Assembly: GCA_000507305.1 (NCBI GenBank) | Contig: DF239321.1 | Location: 127,365 to 191,364, forward strand | Reading direction: 5' to 3' | DNA from: Breviolum minutum Mf 1.05b.01 | Taxonomy: Eukaryota; Sar; Dinophyceae; Suessiales; Symbiodiniaceae | Length of the DNA: 64,000 nt | In this document: one piece after another, positions 42,681-53,599 of the stretch | Layout of the letters: each line of letters opens with the position of its first letter | Numbering within the stretch: the first letter of the stretch is position 1 | Position numbers and translations under genes: made by a program | The notes under the pieces: model-generated | The model's input: the letters and a program-made list of their open reading frames with translations, nothing else | Database searches by the model: none | What the model was told of the DNA's origin: nothing

Positions 42681-43211
42681 CTTTATCGAAAAAACTTTGA
42701 TTTTTGATTCCGACCCGACTGAGACTCAGTTGGAGGTGGATAGCTCAGGTTGAAATTATTCATCCGCTTTTTGGTTGGAACCAACAGACCGCTGTTCGTT
42801 GAAAGTGACCCCAGGGCTTTCGAGACATCTTTGGCCTCCACAATCTTGACAAAAGTGTGCAAGGAATCTGGACAAAAGGCAAGCATCATCCCACAAACAT
42901 CTACAAACCAATTTGTTTTCCAAAACCTACCGGAGAAAAACATCTTGCACAAATTATGACATCATGACAATGCTACAAAGCAAGTGAAGGTTTCAAGACC
43001 TTTGTTTAATGTTCTAGGCAAAGTTGGAAGGATGCGTGCTGTTTCCGGTGATGCATGTCAAAATAGTATGAAAGAAGTTAATTACGCCTACCGAAAGATT
43101 GATATGCGGATACTGTAATGACAGCCAACTTGGAGTTTGCATTAAATCCACCCAGATATCACATATCATGGTGTCATCTATGCCTCTCAAACGAGAGTTG
43201 GAGCCGCAATC
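42681..43211. other. open on both strands, unresolved
   Basis: A forward frame (42750-42959, ending NLPEKNILHKL) and a minus-strand frame (42683-42952) overlap, and both look protein-like. I cannot choose a strand. Confidence 0.25.
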
Positions 43212-44202
43212 ATGACGTGTCCTGAAGAGTTGCCAAGATCGAAACCGCGTCTCAGCTCGTTAAATATAACTGTTGCTTTGCCAAATGGGCATGCTGAACT
43301 TCTCACACTTCTGCCTTCTTCCACGATTCAAGATGTAAGGACAAAGGCCCAACGAGCCTTTGGGAAAAAGTGCCTCAGATTTATCACTGCCAAGAATCGA
43401 GTCCTTGACGATCCTGACACAATCCTAGCTGAATCAGAGATAGAGGACGGAGAGTGCCTTACAGCTCTGGTACTTCAACCGCAACTTGCAGCAACAGAAG
43501 GTGCCATAGGTGCCTTTGCCTTGTGGTGCCACGGAGACAGCAAAATCGTTACTTGGGGTGATCCAATCTGTGGCGGTGACCGTTCGGCAGTTCGATTCTG
43601 GAAGGTGGATCGGTCGTAACCTGGGGTTATCCGGAGTTTGGCGGTGACAGTTCGGCAGTTCAAGATCAGCTTAAGGGTGTGCAGCAGATTCAGGCCAATG
43701 CTAACGCCTACGAAGGAGCCTTTGCTGCGATTCTGGAAGGTGGATCTGTCGTGACCTGGGGTGATGCAGACACTGGGGGTGACAGTAGTGCAGTTCAAGA
43801 TCGGCTCAAGGGCGTGCAGCAGATTCAGGCCAATCATGAGGCCTTTGCTGCGATTCTGAAGGATGGATCCGTCGTTACTTGGGGTTATGCGAACTTTGGC
43901 GGTGACAGTTCTGCAGTTCGAGATCAGCTTAAGGGCGTGCAGCAGATTCAAGCCACCGATCGGGCCTTTGCTGCCATTCTGGCAGATGGATCCGTCGTGA
44001 CCTNTGGGGTTCGGAAGACCGTGGCGGTGACAGTTCAGCAGTTCGAGATCAGCTTAAGGGCGTGCAGCAGATTCAGGCCAATGCTAACGCCTACGAAGGA
44101 GCCTTTGCTGCGATTCTGGAAGGTGGATCTGTCGTGACCTGGGGTGATGCAGACACTGGGGGTGACAGTAGTGCAGTTCAACATGAACTCAGGTTTTTGT
44201 AG
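43212..44202 (+). CDS. ubiquitin-like + RCC1-repeat protein, frame broken twice
   Basis: ATG 43212 starts a ubiquitin-like N-terminus: LNITVALPNGHAELLTLLPS (16-35), TIQDVRTKAQRAFGKKCLRF and VLDDPDTILAESEIEDGECL, ending LVLQPQ. RCC1-type blades follow, each with VVTWG...GGDSSAV(Q/R)D...LKGVQQIQ...AFAAIL. At about 43593 the sequence jumps from GCAGTTCGA straight into TTCTGGAAGGTGGATC, deleting most of a blade and shifting the frame to a stop at 43617. The blades resume in another frame from about 43621. A second break surrounds the single N at 44004 (CCTNTGGGG for expected CCTGGGG), after which the blade frame resumes to TAG 44200-44202. It could be a pseudogene or an assembly or collapse error in a tandem repeat. 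RCC1 propellers act as interaction or exchange-factor modules; the N-terminal Ubl suggests a regulatory scaffold. Confidence 0.75.
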
Positions 44203-46297
44203 TCCAGCTGGGTATGCCGAATGGCAGGGCCGGAGTTGTTACGTAGGGATCATTTGCTGATTGGAGCTCCCCCTTGGTTGCACGGGTTGGTGGACAAAAG
44301 GATGGCCATGCAACTGCAACGCCCGCGGAAACGCAGTGTTTGGTTTTGCAGCCTAACATGGCGCCACCCAATTTATCCCATTTGATCTTGTCCTATATGG
44401 AACTCACAGTCTGTATGTTTGCGAGATTCTTGTGCCCATGATGATGGATCCATCACAGTTGAATACTGAAGAGTATAGTTGTTTTGGATGTCCCAGAGGA
44501 GGTGACGGACCAATTCATACATCACCTGGTCGTTTCCTAACCTCATCTTTAAGCATGCATCTAAAGATTGTAGAGATACTCCGCACAATTTGTCTTGTAA
44601 ATCAAGGTGTCCAGAATCCAGTAGTAAGAGCCCCCCCCACTAGCAGCAGCAGTTGCTATCGAAAACAATAAGGGAACAGCTCGGTCTCAGGCTGTTTTCG
44701 TATGTCACATGTGTTTGAGGGTGTTGTTGCTGCATTCAAAACGAGCCTTGAAGCAAAACAAACATGTTTTCGTTTGATCCTGGCAGCGGAGGGCCAAAAA
44801 AGAAGAAGAACAAGAACAAGAACAACAGCAACAACAACAGCTAGCTGGCTAGCAATGTATCATCCCATCAATTCCCCCTCAAAACATGCATGAAAAAATA
44901 TTTGTGGCTCAGGTATTGCCAGGCATTCCGCATTGAGAAGAATCCAGATCGAACCAGCTTCATCAATACCGATCAGGCGATGTGGGGGTCGGGGGGGCCG
45001 TTGGAGCTTGCAATTTGTTTATCCCAACGCGGGTGAAACCGACTAGATTAATACTATCCGTTACTATACCATATATAATGATCCATGGGATTGGCACATT
45101 TACCATCATTTACCATAGAAAGTCTACTAAATGTAGGGACATATACCAGTCCCATGGATCCTGTGGGTACGGTTTGGAGATTTTATGCTCCTTGGCCGAG
45201 TGAAGAAATTTCCTTTCTTGAAAATGATGTGACGGCCCAAGTTTACAGACAAACCCAACCCCTGAGCCGTTTCAAGCCTGGTGTGCTGCATGTGCAAGTA
45301 TATATATATAAATTATATATAAATATATGGGTACTGGTATATATATATATATTTCAGTCGATTAAGCCCGCTACACATTTGTTTCATTCTATGTGGATTC
45401 TTATTTGATAGACATAACAATGTGCCTAAGTTCATTCAACATCCCACTACTTAAAAAAACGCTAACAAAAAAACCCTCATGTCATCCTCGGCGTTTTTTC
45501 AAACTTTTCCGGATTCGATTCTGGATACGAACCTTCCAACCCCCTCCCAATCCTTCAGGTGCCAGCACACGAAGGAATTATTCGATCCATTGCCAAGAAG
45601 TTGGATTTAGACTCTTGGAGCGATTTTGGCAATTCGATTTTGGGGATGTTCTGAAAGGGTGGTTCCGGAGCGGGGGAAGTAGGTTATGATGGGATAACGG
45701 TTGGGAGATGGTAGCAGGTAGCATAGTCATAAACATGCCTTAATCCACACAAATTACAGTGCATTCTTGCTCGTCATCCATTTTGGTCTGAGGACTTTTT
45801 CAAAGTCGACGGTCTATGGACGAGATTTACCAGCAACTTAGCTTGAAGTAAATGATTGCAAGGTTGAAGACGAAAAGTAATATCGGGATAATTCTCTAAC
45901 ATGTCTTGGAGACTCGTGAGTGAGATGTTTCCAGATCTATAAGAGTTGTAGTGTCCATTTGGTTTGTTGCCGCTCAGTGCACTTAATGATCATTTTGAAT
46001 CCATCAGCTCCACCGCGGGGCGGGGCCCATGCACCAAGCCAATTGAATCGCAGCTGCGATTCATGGGATGAAAACCACTTAGTAAAGTCCACGACTTTGA
46101 TTCATCCAGAGGTGGTTTCATGTATCCCTCTAACGAGAAGGTAGATGAAACCACAAGAAGGTATCCTTGTAAAGTCCATGTTGATGCAACCTTGTAAATG
46201 TATCCCTGGTTTTTGTCGCTACCACATTTAGAAGAAACCTGAATCCCATGCAACACCAGGGGTCCAATTTTATCATAACTTCCGAATGTGTTTTCAG
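44203..46297. other. no firm gene; possible EF-hand-like exons
   Basis: Weak forward exon candidates: about 44913-44990 (YCQAFRIEKNPDRTSFINTD) and 45560-45656 (VPAHEGIIRSIAKKLDLDSW). TA-rich tracts at 45299-45352. Nothing else can be supported apart from the family B element. Confidence 0.3.
45071..45170. repeat. MITE-like element, family B copy 4
   Basis: Left ATATAATGATCCATGGGATT plus GGCACATTTACC; right ATACCAGTCCCATGGATCCT plus GTGGGTAC. About 100 bp. Confidence 0.75.
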
Positions 46298-47814
46298 AGG
46301 TTTCGACATTGACAAGAGCGGTTTCTTGGCGCATACACGTTTCAGAGAGACCTTGGTGGAGAATGTTGTCGTTTTTGTTGGGGCCGTTAAGGGCGGAAGA
46401 TGGGTTCCTAATGGGTCGGAGAAAACATGGAGCCATCAAGCAGAGGAAGAAAACAATGGAAACCTTTCGAGTCACACATGTTAGTCACATCTTGAAATTT
46501 GAAATAATAGATCATATGAAAGTTATATTTGCACACGCTTCCCCAAACAACATTAAGAAACCACAAACGCTTCCACTACAGCATGGTGATATTTTCTTTG
46601 GAGGACACGAAAATATCATGAACTTCAGTGTTGCTTCAATGAGTTGAAGTTTCAATCACCAGAATGTCAATTCAGACATCGGCCAGCAGTCTAGGTTTGC
46701 TTTGGTTCAAGTTTCATCCAACAAAGCCAATTGTGATTCAGTCATTAACCAGCTTTCAACATTCAATAGTGCTTTGTTAGCATCAATTTTTCTGCATTCG
46801 TCCACTTTATTTAAGTACTATTTACATGTTTACCTGCCATACATTATTGTACAGGCAGGCTAGTTGCTGCACCTCGTCCCTGTTCTCAACTCCAGGCTCA
46901 TTGGATTACCAGGAGTTCACTCGTTTCATCCAAAAAGAATTATGTCCCAATGCTGCTGAAGCGGTACCAGATAAAGTGGTAAAAAAGTTTTGGCATCTTG
47001 GCATTTCTTGAACTGGGTGGTGGTTTCAATTATTTTTTATTTTCACCTCTACCTGGGGAAATGATCCGATTTGACTAATATTTTTCAAATGGGTTGAAAC
47101 CACCAACTAGTGAAGCTACACCCTCCAAAAACAGACAGTTTTTCAGCTGAGATTTTCAGTCCCAAAAAAGACGAAGGGAAATCACCTGAACCAAACCTCC
47201 AGTTTGGGATTCCAGCGATGGATGTTTTGGTTGATGAGTAGGTGTGTACGAATTGGCTAATTATATATAGAAGCTGGATATGAAGCTGGTGATTTTTGGG
47301 CGGGTTGATGGTTTCCATATGTATATTTGCATCTTGGGAGTTCTGTTTTGAAGTGACCTCACAGATCGCATTGGTTTTTGCAAAATCGGGGGAATCATGA
47401 AGTCAGCAGATGCAAAATGAGGCTCAATTGAGGCAAGCCGCTTACCCTGTGGCAGTGAGAAAAGTATCATCACATATCATGCTATGGCCAAGATACGTGT
47501 ATCTTATGGTTGCGTCTCCACTCCGTCCAAAAATGAGAAATGATGACTTGTTGTGCATTATGAGGGTGATGCAACTCATATCCACTGTTTTTTATAGGTG
47601 AGGTAAGCCCCAACTCCATTCCAGCAAACGTATTCTGCTAGACTCTAGACTGCTTAGACCATCCGAAATCCGAAACGTAAACATGTCCATGACATTTGAC
47701 GTATGGAAAAAAGTCGGTCGCCTGACTGCTTCACTCAGGATTGAGATCGATGCTGATAAGTCGGGTTTGATAAGCTTTGGTACCTTCAGTTGCATACCAG
47801 CCGGAAGGATTTGA
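46298..47814 (+). CDS. second EF-hand gene, discontinuous exons, loops degenerate
   Basis: Exon 46298-46355 (acceptor GTTTTCAG, donor GTGGAG) reads GFDIDKSGFLAHTRFRETL. Exon 46896 to about 46978 (acceptor CTCCAG, donor GTAAAA) reads SLDYQEFTRFIQKELCPNAA and EAVPDKV, the second half of an EF-hand. Exon from about 47626 to 47814 reads MSMTFDVWKKVGRLTASLRI and EIDADKSGLISFGTFSCIPA to TGA 47812-47814. Loops DIDKSGFLAHTR and DADKSGLISFGT have Asp/Asp/Ser/Gly at positions 1, 3, 5 and 6 but Arg and Thr instead of Glu at position 12. Phases between the first two exons do not match, so exons are missing. A relation to the EF-hand gene at 41.9-42.2 kb is possible. Confidence 0.45.
47012..47110. repeat. 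MITE-like element, family D copy 3
   Basis: ACTGGGTGGTGGTTTCAATT at the left and GGGTTGAAACCACCAACTAG at the right. It contains GGGGAAATGATCCGATTTGA. About 99 bp, between EF-hand exons. Confidence 0.75.
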
Positions 47815-48493
47815 GGTTGACAGATGAACTTGGACATGTTCTGGTGGTGAGTGCGAGACTTTTTCCATTGAATGTGAAGACAAAGGATTCATATAGTATA
47901 TCCAGGATATGTAGAATATCCAGGATATGTAGAACTAAGATACATATTTTTCACATAATTATGCTATTCGTATCAATTCGTGCACAAAGTTTCAAGAACA
48001 ATTGAAATTTCAATTTGAAGCTTGGAATGCACCACGTTCCGCCACATCCACATAGAAACCCACAAAATGGACCCTCAACTCGATGGGTAGTTGGTACGAT
48101 CGATCGTTCAGTAGAAAAAAAACATGACCCAACTTTTTTGTAACTGAAACCCAATGGCCTTGACTTGGAGACATCTCATGTTTTTTTATCTACTGAACCC
48201 ATGATGAGTGACATGAATTCTTTGCTGGATTTTTGTCACTGTTCTCCAAAAAAGGTGAGTTCTGCGCATGGTACATGAAATTCCTTTGTGGTGGAAAGTC
48301 ACCAATGGAACAGTACCTTTGCCTTGCAAGTGGGCAGACTGGTGGTTTGTTTGGAAAGGATTTCGGTGGGGAGGGGAAGTCAGGTGCGTTTTTGGATTTA
48401 CATGATCTTGAACAAAAGTGACAAACAAATTGGCTTTGCGATCGCAAATTTGTAATTGTACAGGGATTTGTTGATTTGACACCTTGAAGATCC

Positions 48494-48808
48494 TTAAAGA
48501 TTATATACTATATACACTCTGTTCATGCTGCAAAAAATTACACTGTTACTATGGGTGGCAGTCCAAATTCGGCTCACCAATCCAATAGGTCCAGTAAGAG
48601 TATAGATACCTCCGGTGGTTGACCAAGAAAGAAGTGCCGAATTTTTTCCGGAGAACTGCTGCATCTCTTGCTTTGAAACCACATACTTTTCATGGAAGAA
48701 CTTCATCACCATTGGAAAAATCATATAAGAACCCTGATTAAGATACTGAGATAAACAACTAGTCTTTACTGTAACTGGTGCAACCACCAGATTTTTCTCA
48801 AGCATCAA
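48494..48808 (-). CDS. minus-strand ORF, 104 codons, unknown protein
   Basis: Reads KTSCLSQYLNQGSYMIFPMV, then MKFFHEKYVVSKQEMQQFSG and LLSWSTTGGIYTLTGPIGLV, ending MNRVYIVYNL. Composition is natural across its length and no forward frame competes. It lies upstream (on the plus map) of the exon at 49331-49481 and could be a later exon of the same minus-strand gene. Not recognised. Confidence 0.4.
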   Translation of the reverse strand: MMLEKNLVVAPVTVKTSCLSQYLNQGSYMIFPMVMKFFHEKYVVSKQEMQQFSGKNSALLSWSTTGGIYTLTGPIGLVSRIWTATHSNSVIFCSMNRVYIVYNL

Positions 48809-49330
48809 CCAGCTTTACCGTGCTTGCAGGTACTATGCTGCTTTTGGCACCCGCGCGTCAATCCTGCCGAAACGTTAATGGGTGAGTCGGGAAACAAGGA
48901 AAAGAGGGCGGAAGTCCGGGAAGAAAATGAAAGCAGCTACCCCTTGCAATGTGAAATAGTTTTAGATTCGTGTGGTTTCTGTTGCTGTTTGTTTTCTCTT
49001 ATGGCAGAATTCTCGCGTGTACACTGGCTGCACTGATGCCTTCTCCTCAGTTTTCATTGATAAGCCGCAAGCTTCTCGACGCGAGATGGAGACTTGCTTC
49101 TGAATGCCATTGTTTGTCCTTCATTGGAACGCAGTGGAGGCCCCCGGACCCCAAAGGAGCAAGTAGGGAAAGACTAACTCCACAAAAAAATACGTCCTGA
49201 ACAGCAAAGTTAACTGATGCATAGCTGGTTTTTTTCGGATTTGCGTGGAGCTACATGCCTTCAACAAACAACCACTTTCAAAAGAAATGGAGGATGGGGT
49301 GGTCCAATGGAATCTAAAAACAAATGGAAC

Positions 49331-49481
49331 CTGAAAAATCCCATCAAACCACAAATCTGATTTCTGGCCGATAGTGATTTCATGCAGATCTATGAATTCA
49401 CTCCGTTCATCATCGTTGCATAGTTTCGTTCGTGCCACGGATGCGAATAGATACACAGGCTTCCGTTGGTTGCTTGCATGC
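49331..49481 (-). CDS. minus-strand exon, 50 codons
   Basis: Acceptor ATTCACCCAG and donor CAG|GTTCCA bound an exon reading HASNQRKPVYLFASVARTKL, CNDDERSEFIDLHEITIGQK and SDLWFDGIFQ, phase 0 at its end. Both splice sites and the charged, folded-protein wording are convincing. The forward strand is not open here. Family unknown. Confidence 0.5.
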
Positions 49482-49951
49482 CTGGGTGAATAGTCATAGT
49501 TAGAACCCCTTCGAAAACTTGTTTTTGTCAAACAACATGGGTGTCGGAGGGAAGGTGTAGGTCTTTGGTTGATGATTTTTTAGTGTATTTGTTGGGTGTC
49601 TTAGATTTTAACTTGAATCCTTCTTAAAATTTACCCAGCCCTTTAGCTATATGTTTTTTCGCAGACCTTTTGCCCCCTATTTTGGTGACCAAAGGGCCAA
49701 AAAAAACCACAACGGTTTGTCAGCAAAAACGACGTGAAGGGTGGAAGCAAAGCTTCAACACCGATGAGTTTGTTGGAAACTGTTGTGTCACCAGGGTACT
49801 GTGGGCCTCCAGGGGTGAGCCAACAGGCATTGATGAAAGAATTAAGATGCAAGTCATAGGGAAGCACCAAACATGTTTTGTTGAACAAGGTTACTTTTAT
49901 ATTTAGTCCAATCTTCTTCTGTTTTTTTCTTTTTGCCGTTCCCCTGGAGCT

Positions 49952-50230
49952 ATGAAAGCCACCAAAGGAAACAACACCATGCCTAATCAAAAACAATCGC
50001 TATGCCAAGTTCTGGTGTGCGGATTTGTGAAGGCAAATAAGGCATCGACGGGCACTAAGACAGTGAACTTGTCGTTGCTGAACACGTTTTTGGCCGATCG
50101 CCTGTGCAAAAAAAACACATGGCGCCCCAAAAAAACGAAGGAAGAGTGTGCAAGCTGGCTCCACAATGAAGATAGATGTATTTCAATATTTCCCATTGAC
50201 AAAAAGGTTGAATTTCATGGGTTATGTTGA
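49952..50230 (+). CDS. 92-aa ORF, Lys-rich, unknown protein
   Basis: ATG 49952 opens MKATKGNNTMPNQKQSLCQV, then LVCGFVKANKASTGTKTVNL, SLLNTFLADRLCKKNTWRPK and ECASWLHNEDRCISIFPIDK, ending KVEFHGLC at TGA. Basic and Cys-containing. A preceding frame (49670-49906) with KKTTTVCQQKRREGWKQSFN may be an upstream exon. The resemblance to short DNA-binding proteins is only general. Confidence 0.35.
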   Translation: MKATKGNNTMPNQKQSLCQVLVCGFVKANKASTGTKTVNLSLLNTFLADRLCKKNTWRPKKTKEECASWLHNEDRCISIFPIDKKVEFHGLC

Positions 50231-50438
50231 CCAGGGAGTGGCATATTGACGATGATCAACAAAGAACGGTAGTTGATGAAAACTCTTCCAGATTTCCTTA
50301 TGGAATTGGGCACCTTCTTTTATGGGAGGTGATTCTAGGATGGATGTTTCGGATGCATTGTCGGTCAGTTTTCCTGATTATGGCATGCTACTCAAAACAT
50401 TTGGGACGGTTTTGTGAGATGAGGATGCAAGGCAGTAG

Positions 50439-50452
50439 TAGTTTTAGTAGTA

Positions 50453-50484
<32 letters not shown>

Positions 50485-50508
50485 GGTGGTGGTGGTGGTG
50501 GTGGTCGC

Positions 50509-50553
<45 letters not shown>

Positions 50554-50619
50554 CGTCGTCGTCGTCGTCGTCGTCGTCGTAGTCGTAGTCGTAGTCGTAG
50601 TCGTAGTCGTAGTCGTAGT

Positions 50620-50676
<57 letters not shown>

Positions 50677-50722
50677 CTAGTACTAGTACTAGTAGTAGTA
50701 GTAGTAGTAGTAGTAGTAGGAG
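50439..50722. repeat. GTN trinucleotide mosaic array
   Basis: About 284 bp of GT-based triplets arranged in blocks: AGT, CGT, GGT, AGT, CGT, alternating AGTCGT, AGT, AGTACT, AGT. The third base changes in blocks while GT is kept. Confidence 0.95.
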
Positions 50723-51221
50723 GAGTCGGATGGCCATGATAATGATGAGGGAAATGACTATATGATATGAAACTTCAACAATTTTTGTCTTTTTCAAATA
50801 TGACAAAGTCGAAAGGATTCCAGCAAGATGTTTTTGCATGAGGACTTCACCCTCAACAGAGGTATGTCAGTTTTTAATCTTAGGCTCTCTAACCATGTCA
50901 GCACCTCAATTCCATTGGTGGTTTTGCGGGTGGAACATCATGTCAGCTTGGACTGCTTGTTAAGATATAGCTGAACTAACAGCTTGCCCCATGAAATTCC
51001 CTGGAAAAAAAAAACCTGTGAAATGAGTCAATCTAGCAGGGAAACTGATGGCAAATTGGCTTTCCCAAAAGGTAAGGCAAGAGATCATTTTTGCATCATC
51101 CGCCATTGCTGCAGGGGAATTACCTATACCTTTCCTTTACCACACTGATTCTGCCCAATGTGCAATTTGATACATAGTCTAGATTTAGATTTGTTTTTGG
51201 GTTGGCTTTTGATGTCATCAC

Positions 51222-51344
51222 CAGCCATACCCCAACGACTTCAACGAGAGGCCTCAGGGAGTTATCATTGCTGGAAGTTCGTTTTGTGCCACTGGACTGC
51301 AGAAGTTTGGCTTGATGATCTTCAATCATGGAGCTTCAACATAG
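51222..51344 (+). CDS. possible exon, 40 codons
   Basis: Reads QPYPNDFNERPQGVIIAGSS, then FCATGLQKFGLMIFNHGAST to TAG. A second forward frame is also open. Acceptor-like CATCACCAG precedes. Weakly supported. Confidence 0.28.
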   Translation, partial: QPYPNDFNERPQGVIIAGSSFCATGLQKFGLMIFNHGAST

Positions 51345-51670
51345 GATGCCGGTTGTTTTGGTGCGGTTTCACAATGGACATGTTTTTTTTTGTGCCTTCC
51401 AGTTGAGATTACTCAATCATGAGAAGAGGTTGAAAAGCCTACGTTTGATCTTCTTCCAAGTTGGTTTTGTTTTGAAAAACGACATAATTTCATGGTTTGT
51501 AGCGAGGGGAGCGTATGACTATCTATGCACCCTAAGGTCTTGCGTCACGTGCGCCTTTGTGCAGAGTGTCCTGGCCAGTGGAGAGAAATGCAAAGAGATT
51601 GGGTGTGGGTTATGTGGATAACGTTTCATTTCATATATGGTAGAGAATTACAGGTACTTGTAGAAAGTAC

Positions 51671-52039
51671 TTGCTTGCACCTCTAAATGTAACCTTACCC
51701 AACACACACCTGCATGAATGCCAATTCACATCATCAGGTGAGAATCGTAGAAAAGTCTCAAGGCATCCAAGGATATCTTATAATCGATTCTGCTTGGCAT
51801 TAGGGTTTTCCATGTTGGTAACTTCTTATTACTTTGTCAATATCATTGATTTATATAGTGATGAGTCTTGTTATTCTAGTTGGACAAATCTGCTTTTGTC
51901 CATATTTTTTCTAGACACTATTTGCTCAACGGCTCGGAAACCACGTGACACAAAACACCTTTTACTGCCTTCAAGGCCGAACTGCCATGCTTTGTCAGTC
52001 CGGGGACTCTGCGATAGGCGTTCTGGAACCTGTGTGTAA
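51671..52039 (+). CDS. 122-codon frame, possible membrane segment
   Basis: Contains a hydrophobic stretch (ALGFSMLVTSYYFVNIIDLY) followed by LLLSIFFLDTICSTARKPRD and a basic/Cys-rich end RGLCDRRSGTCV. Could be one exon of a membrane protein or a chance opening across AT-rich intron; no splice evidence. Confidence 0.25.
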   Translation: MLAPLNVTLPNTHLHECQFTSSGENRRKVSRHPRISYNRFCLALGFSMLVTSYYFVNIIDLYSDESCYSSWTNLLLSIFFLDTICSTARKPRDTKHLLLPSRPNCHALSVRGLCDRRSGTCV

Positions 52040-52395
52040 AAGCATCACTATTGGCCCCTGAGAACTGCGAGGCATTTTTTTGTTTGGATGTGTTGATGGC
52101 TTTTGCTGGAATGTGATGCCATCAGAGCTGGTCATACGGGAAATGGTGGACATACTCAACCCACATCATTGATGTTATCTCCTGGGTGAAATAGTGGACA
52201 TTGAGATCCTGACTTGGAACTACTCCAATCATACATGTATAGAATGTAGCATTTTTTTTAAGAACCTAAAACTATAACTCTCAAGCTGACCCCTTGGGCC
52301 CTTGTTATGCTCTTTTTCAGTTTGGCAAGGTTTTTTTCCATCTATCTTCACAATCCTTCCAAAAAAACATCAAACAAATTGTAGCGCATGCATAT

Positions 52396-52496
52396 GGGTG
52401 TTTCCAAAAATAGGGCTACCCCAAAATGGATGGTTTATAATGGAAAACCCTATTAAAATGGAAGATTTGGGGGTGCCACTATTTTTGGAAACATCC
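52396..52496. repeat. MITE-like element, family G copy 2
   Basis: GGGTGTTTCCAAAAATAGGG at the left and CCACTATTTTTGGAAACATC plus C at the right, with a TGGATGGTTTATAATGGAAA centre. Pairs with copy 1 at 6360. Confidence 0.75.
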
Positions 52497-52736
52497 ATAT
52501 AGTTTCCCTTGATCTGATTCGTTAATCCATCCATTGATCCTCCCGGAGTTTGTTCCGATGCGCCATGGATGCCATGGACCTGGTTGGACCAGCTTTGCTT
52601 TTCAAAACATGTCAAGAAGTCTTGGTTTTTATACCTTAAGCAAGATGCTATTGGTACGTATCATCTCATTTTTGTATATGAAATCTTGTTTTTACACATG
52701 CGTTTTTGTTGACATGTGTTCTGAAATGCAACACCT

Positions 52737-52849
52737 CCTGGTGATTCAAAGTGACCTTTTTGGGATGGTGAGTTCATGTGACCCTTTCAAGGGGTTGTTC
52801 GTGACCTCCAACGATCGGGGAAGAAAAGGGCACGAATTGAATCACCTGG
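52737..52849 (-). repeat. MITE-like element, family F copy 1 (inverted orientation)
   Basis: Starts CCTGGTGATTCAAAGTGACC and ends ACGAATTGAATCACCTGG. Its reverse complement aligns along its length with copy 2 at 61627, sharing GACCTCCAACGATCGGGG and GGATGGTGAGTTCA. Confidence 0.8.
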
Positions 52850-53435
52850 CATCACCTGGCTATGAATGCCTCATTGGTTACTCCCTATACTAGGGGTTCC
52901 GAGCTCCCCCGAAATTTTCCCCAGCAACTCAACGAAAAACCCATCCTTCCAGGTGGTGGATTCGAGTCCTCTCATCGAGGATTGTGAGTTGGTTTGGGGT
53001 GCCCTGTAACAAACCACGTGGTTTGGCGGCCGTCATTTCTTCTTGAGGAAAAGAAATGGAAACCCAATGGATGTCAATGTGTTTTCTAGAATATTTCGGC
53101 TTTATTTAAAAAAACTGTTGCGCAATAGATAGTTTTTTTTGACTGTCTAGTATATGGACCGCAATAGATGTGTATGATGTGAAATTGCGATCTCATATAT
53201 ACGTGCTTTTTGTCGCGAAGGTTCATGGACTCCATTTGTATGTAAAGTATGGTCATAATGGAATTATTCCAGTGATTGACCATTTACAAAGTTTTTGGGA
53301 CATCCTTCCCGAATCCCACCAAAGGCCGCAGGGCGGCCTTTTCAGATTGCATTGGATTTGGCACACTCAAATCTCCCCAACTGGATGCCGCTCTTTTGAA
53401 GGACTGATTTTGAGAATTGAGGGTTGCAAAGTTAT

Positions 53436-53540
53436 AACCCATAGGATCCATCGGATTGGTATACTGATCTACATTTACCATAAAAATCAACCATTCATGT
53501 AGGGAAATATATGCCAATTCCATGGATGGTAGGGGTAATA
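53436..53540. repeat. MITE-like element, family B copy 5
   Basis: Left AACCCATAGGATCCATCGGA plus TTGGTATACTG; right TATGCCAATTCCATGGATGG plus TAGGGGTAA. Flanked by ATA... and ...ATAAGG. Confidence 0.75.
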
Positions 53541-53599
53541 AGGCATCTTTTGTTTCCCCAAAAAGACAAGGTCTTCCTACAAACCCCGACAATGTCTAG

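Noticed and set aside
43475..43951. 158-codon minus-strand ORF
   Set aside because: Antisense shadow of the RCC1 repeats; its repeats simply mirror them.
45990..46475. 161-codon minus-strand ORF with signal-peptide-like start
   Set aside because: It lies antisense to the EF-hand exon at 46298, which has matching splice signals and a recognisable loop motif. Low-complexity repeats contribute to its length.
52955..52985. Second B-box-like GATTCGAGTCC
   Set aside because: No T stem or acceptor stem can be formed around it.
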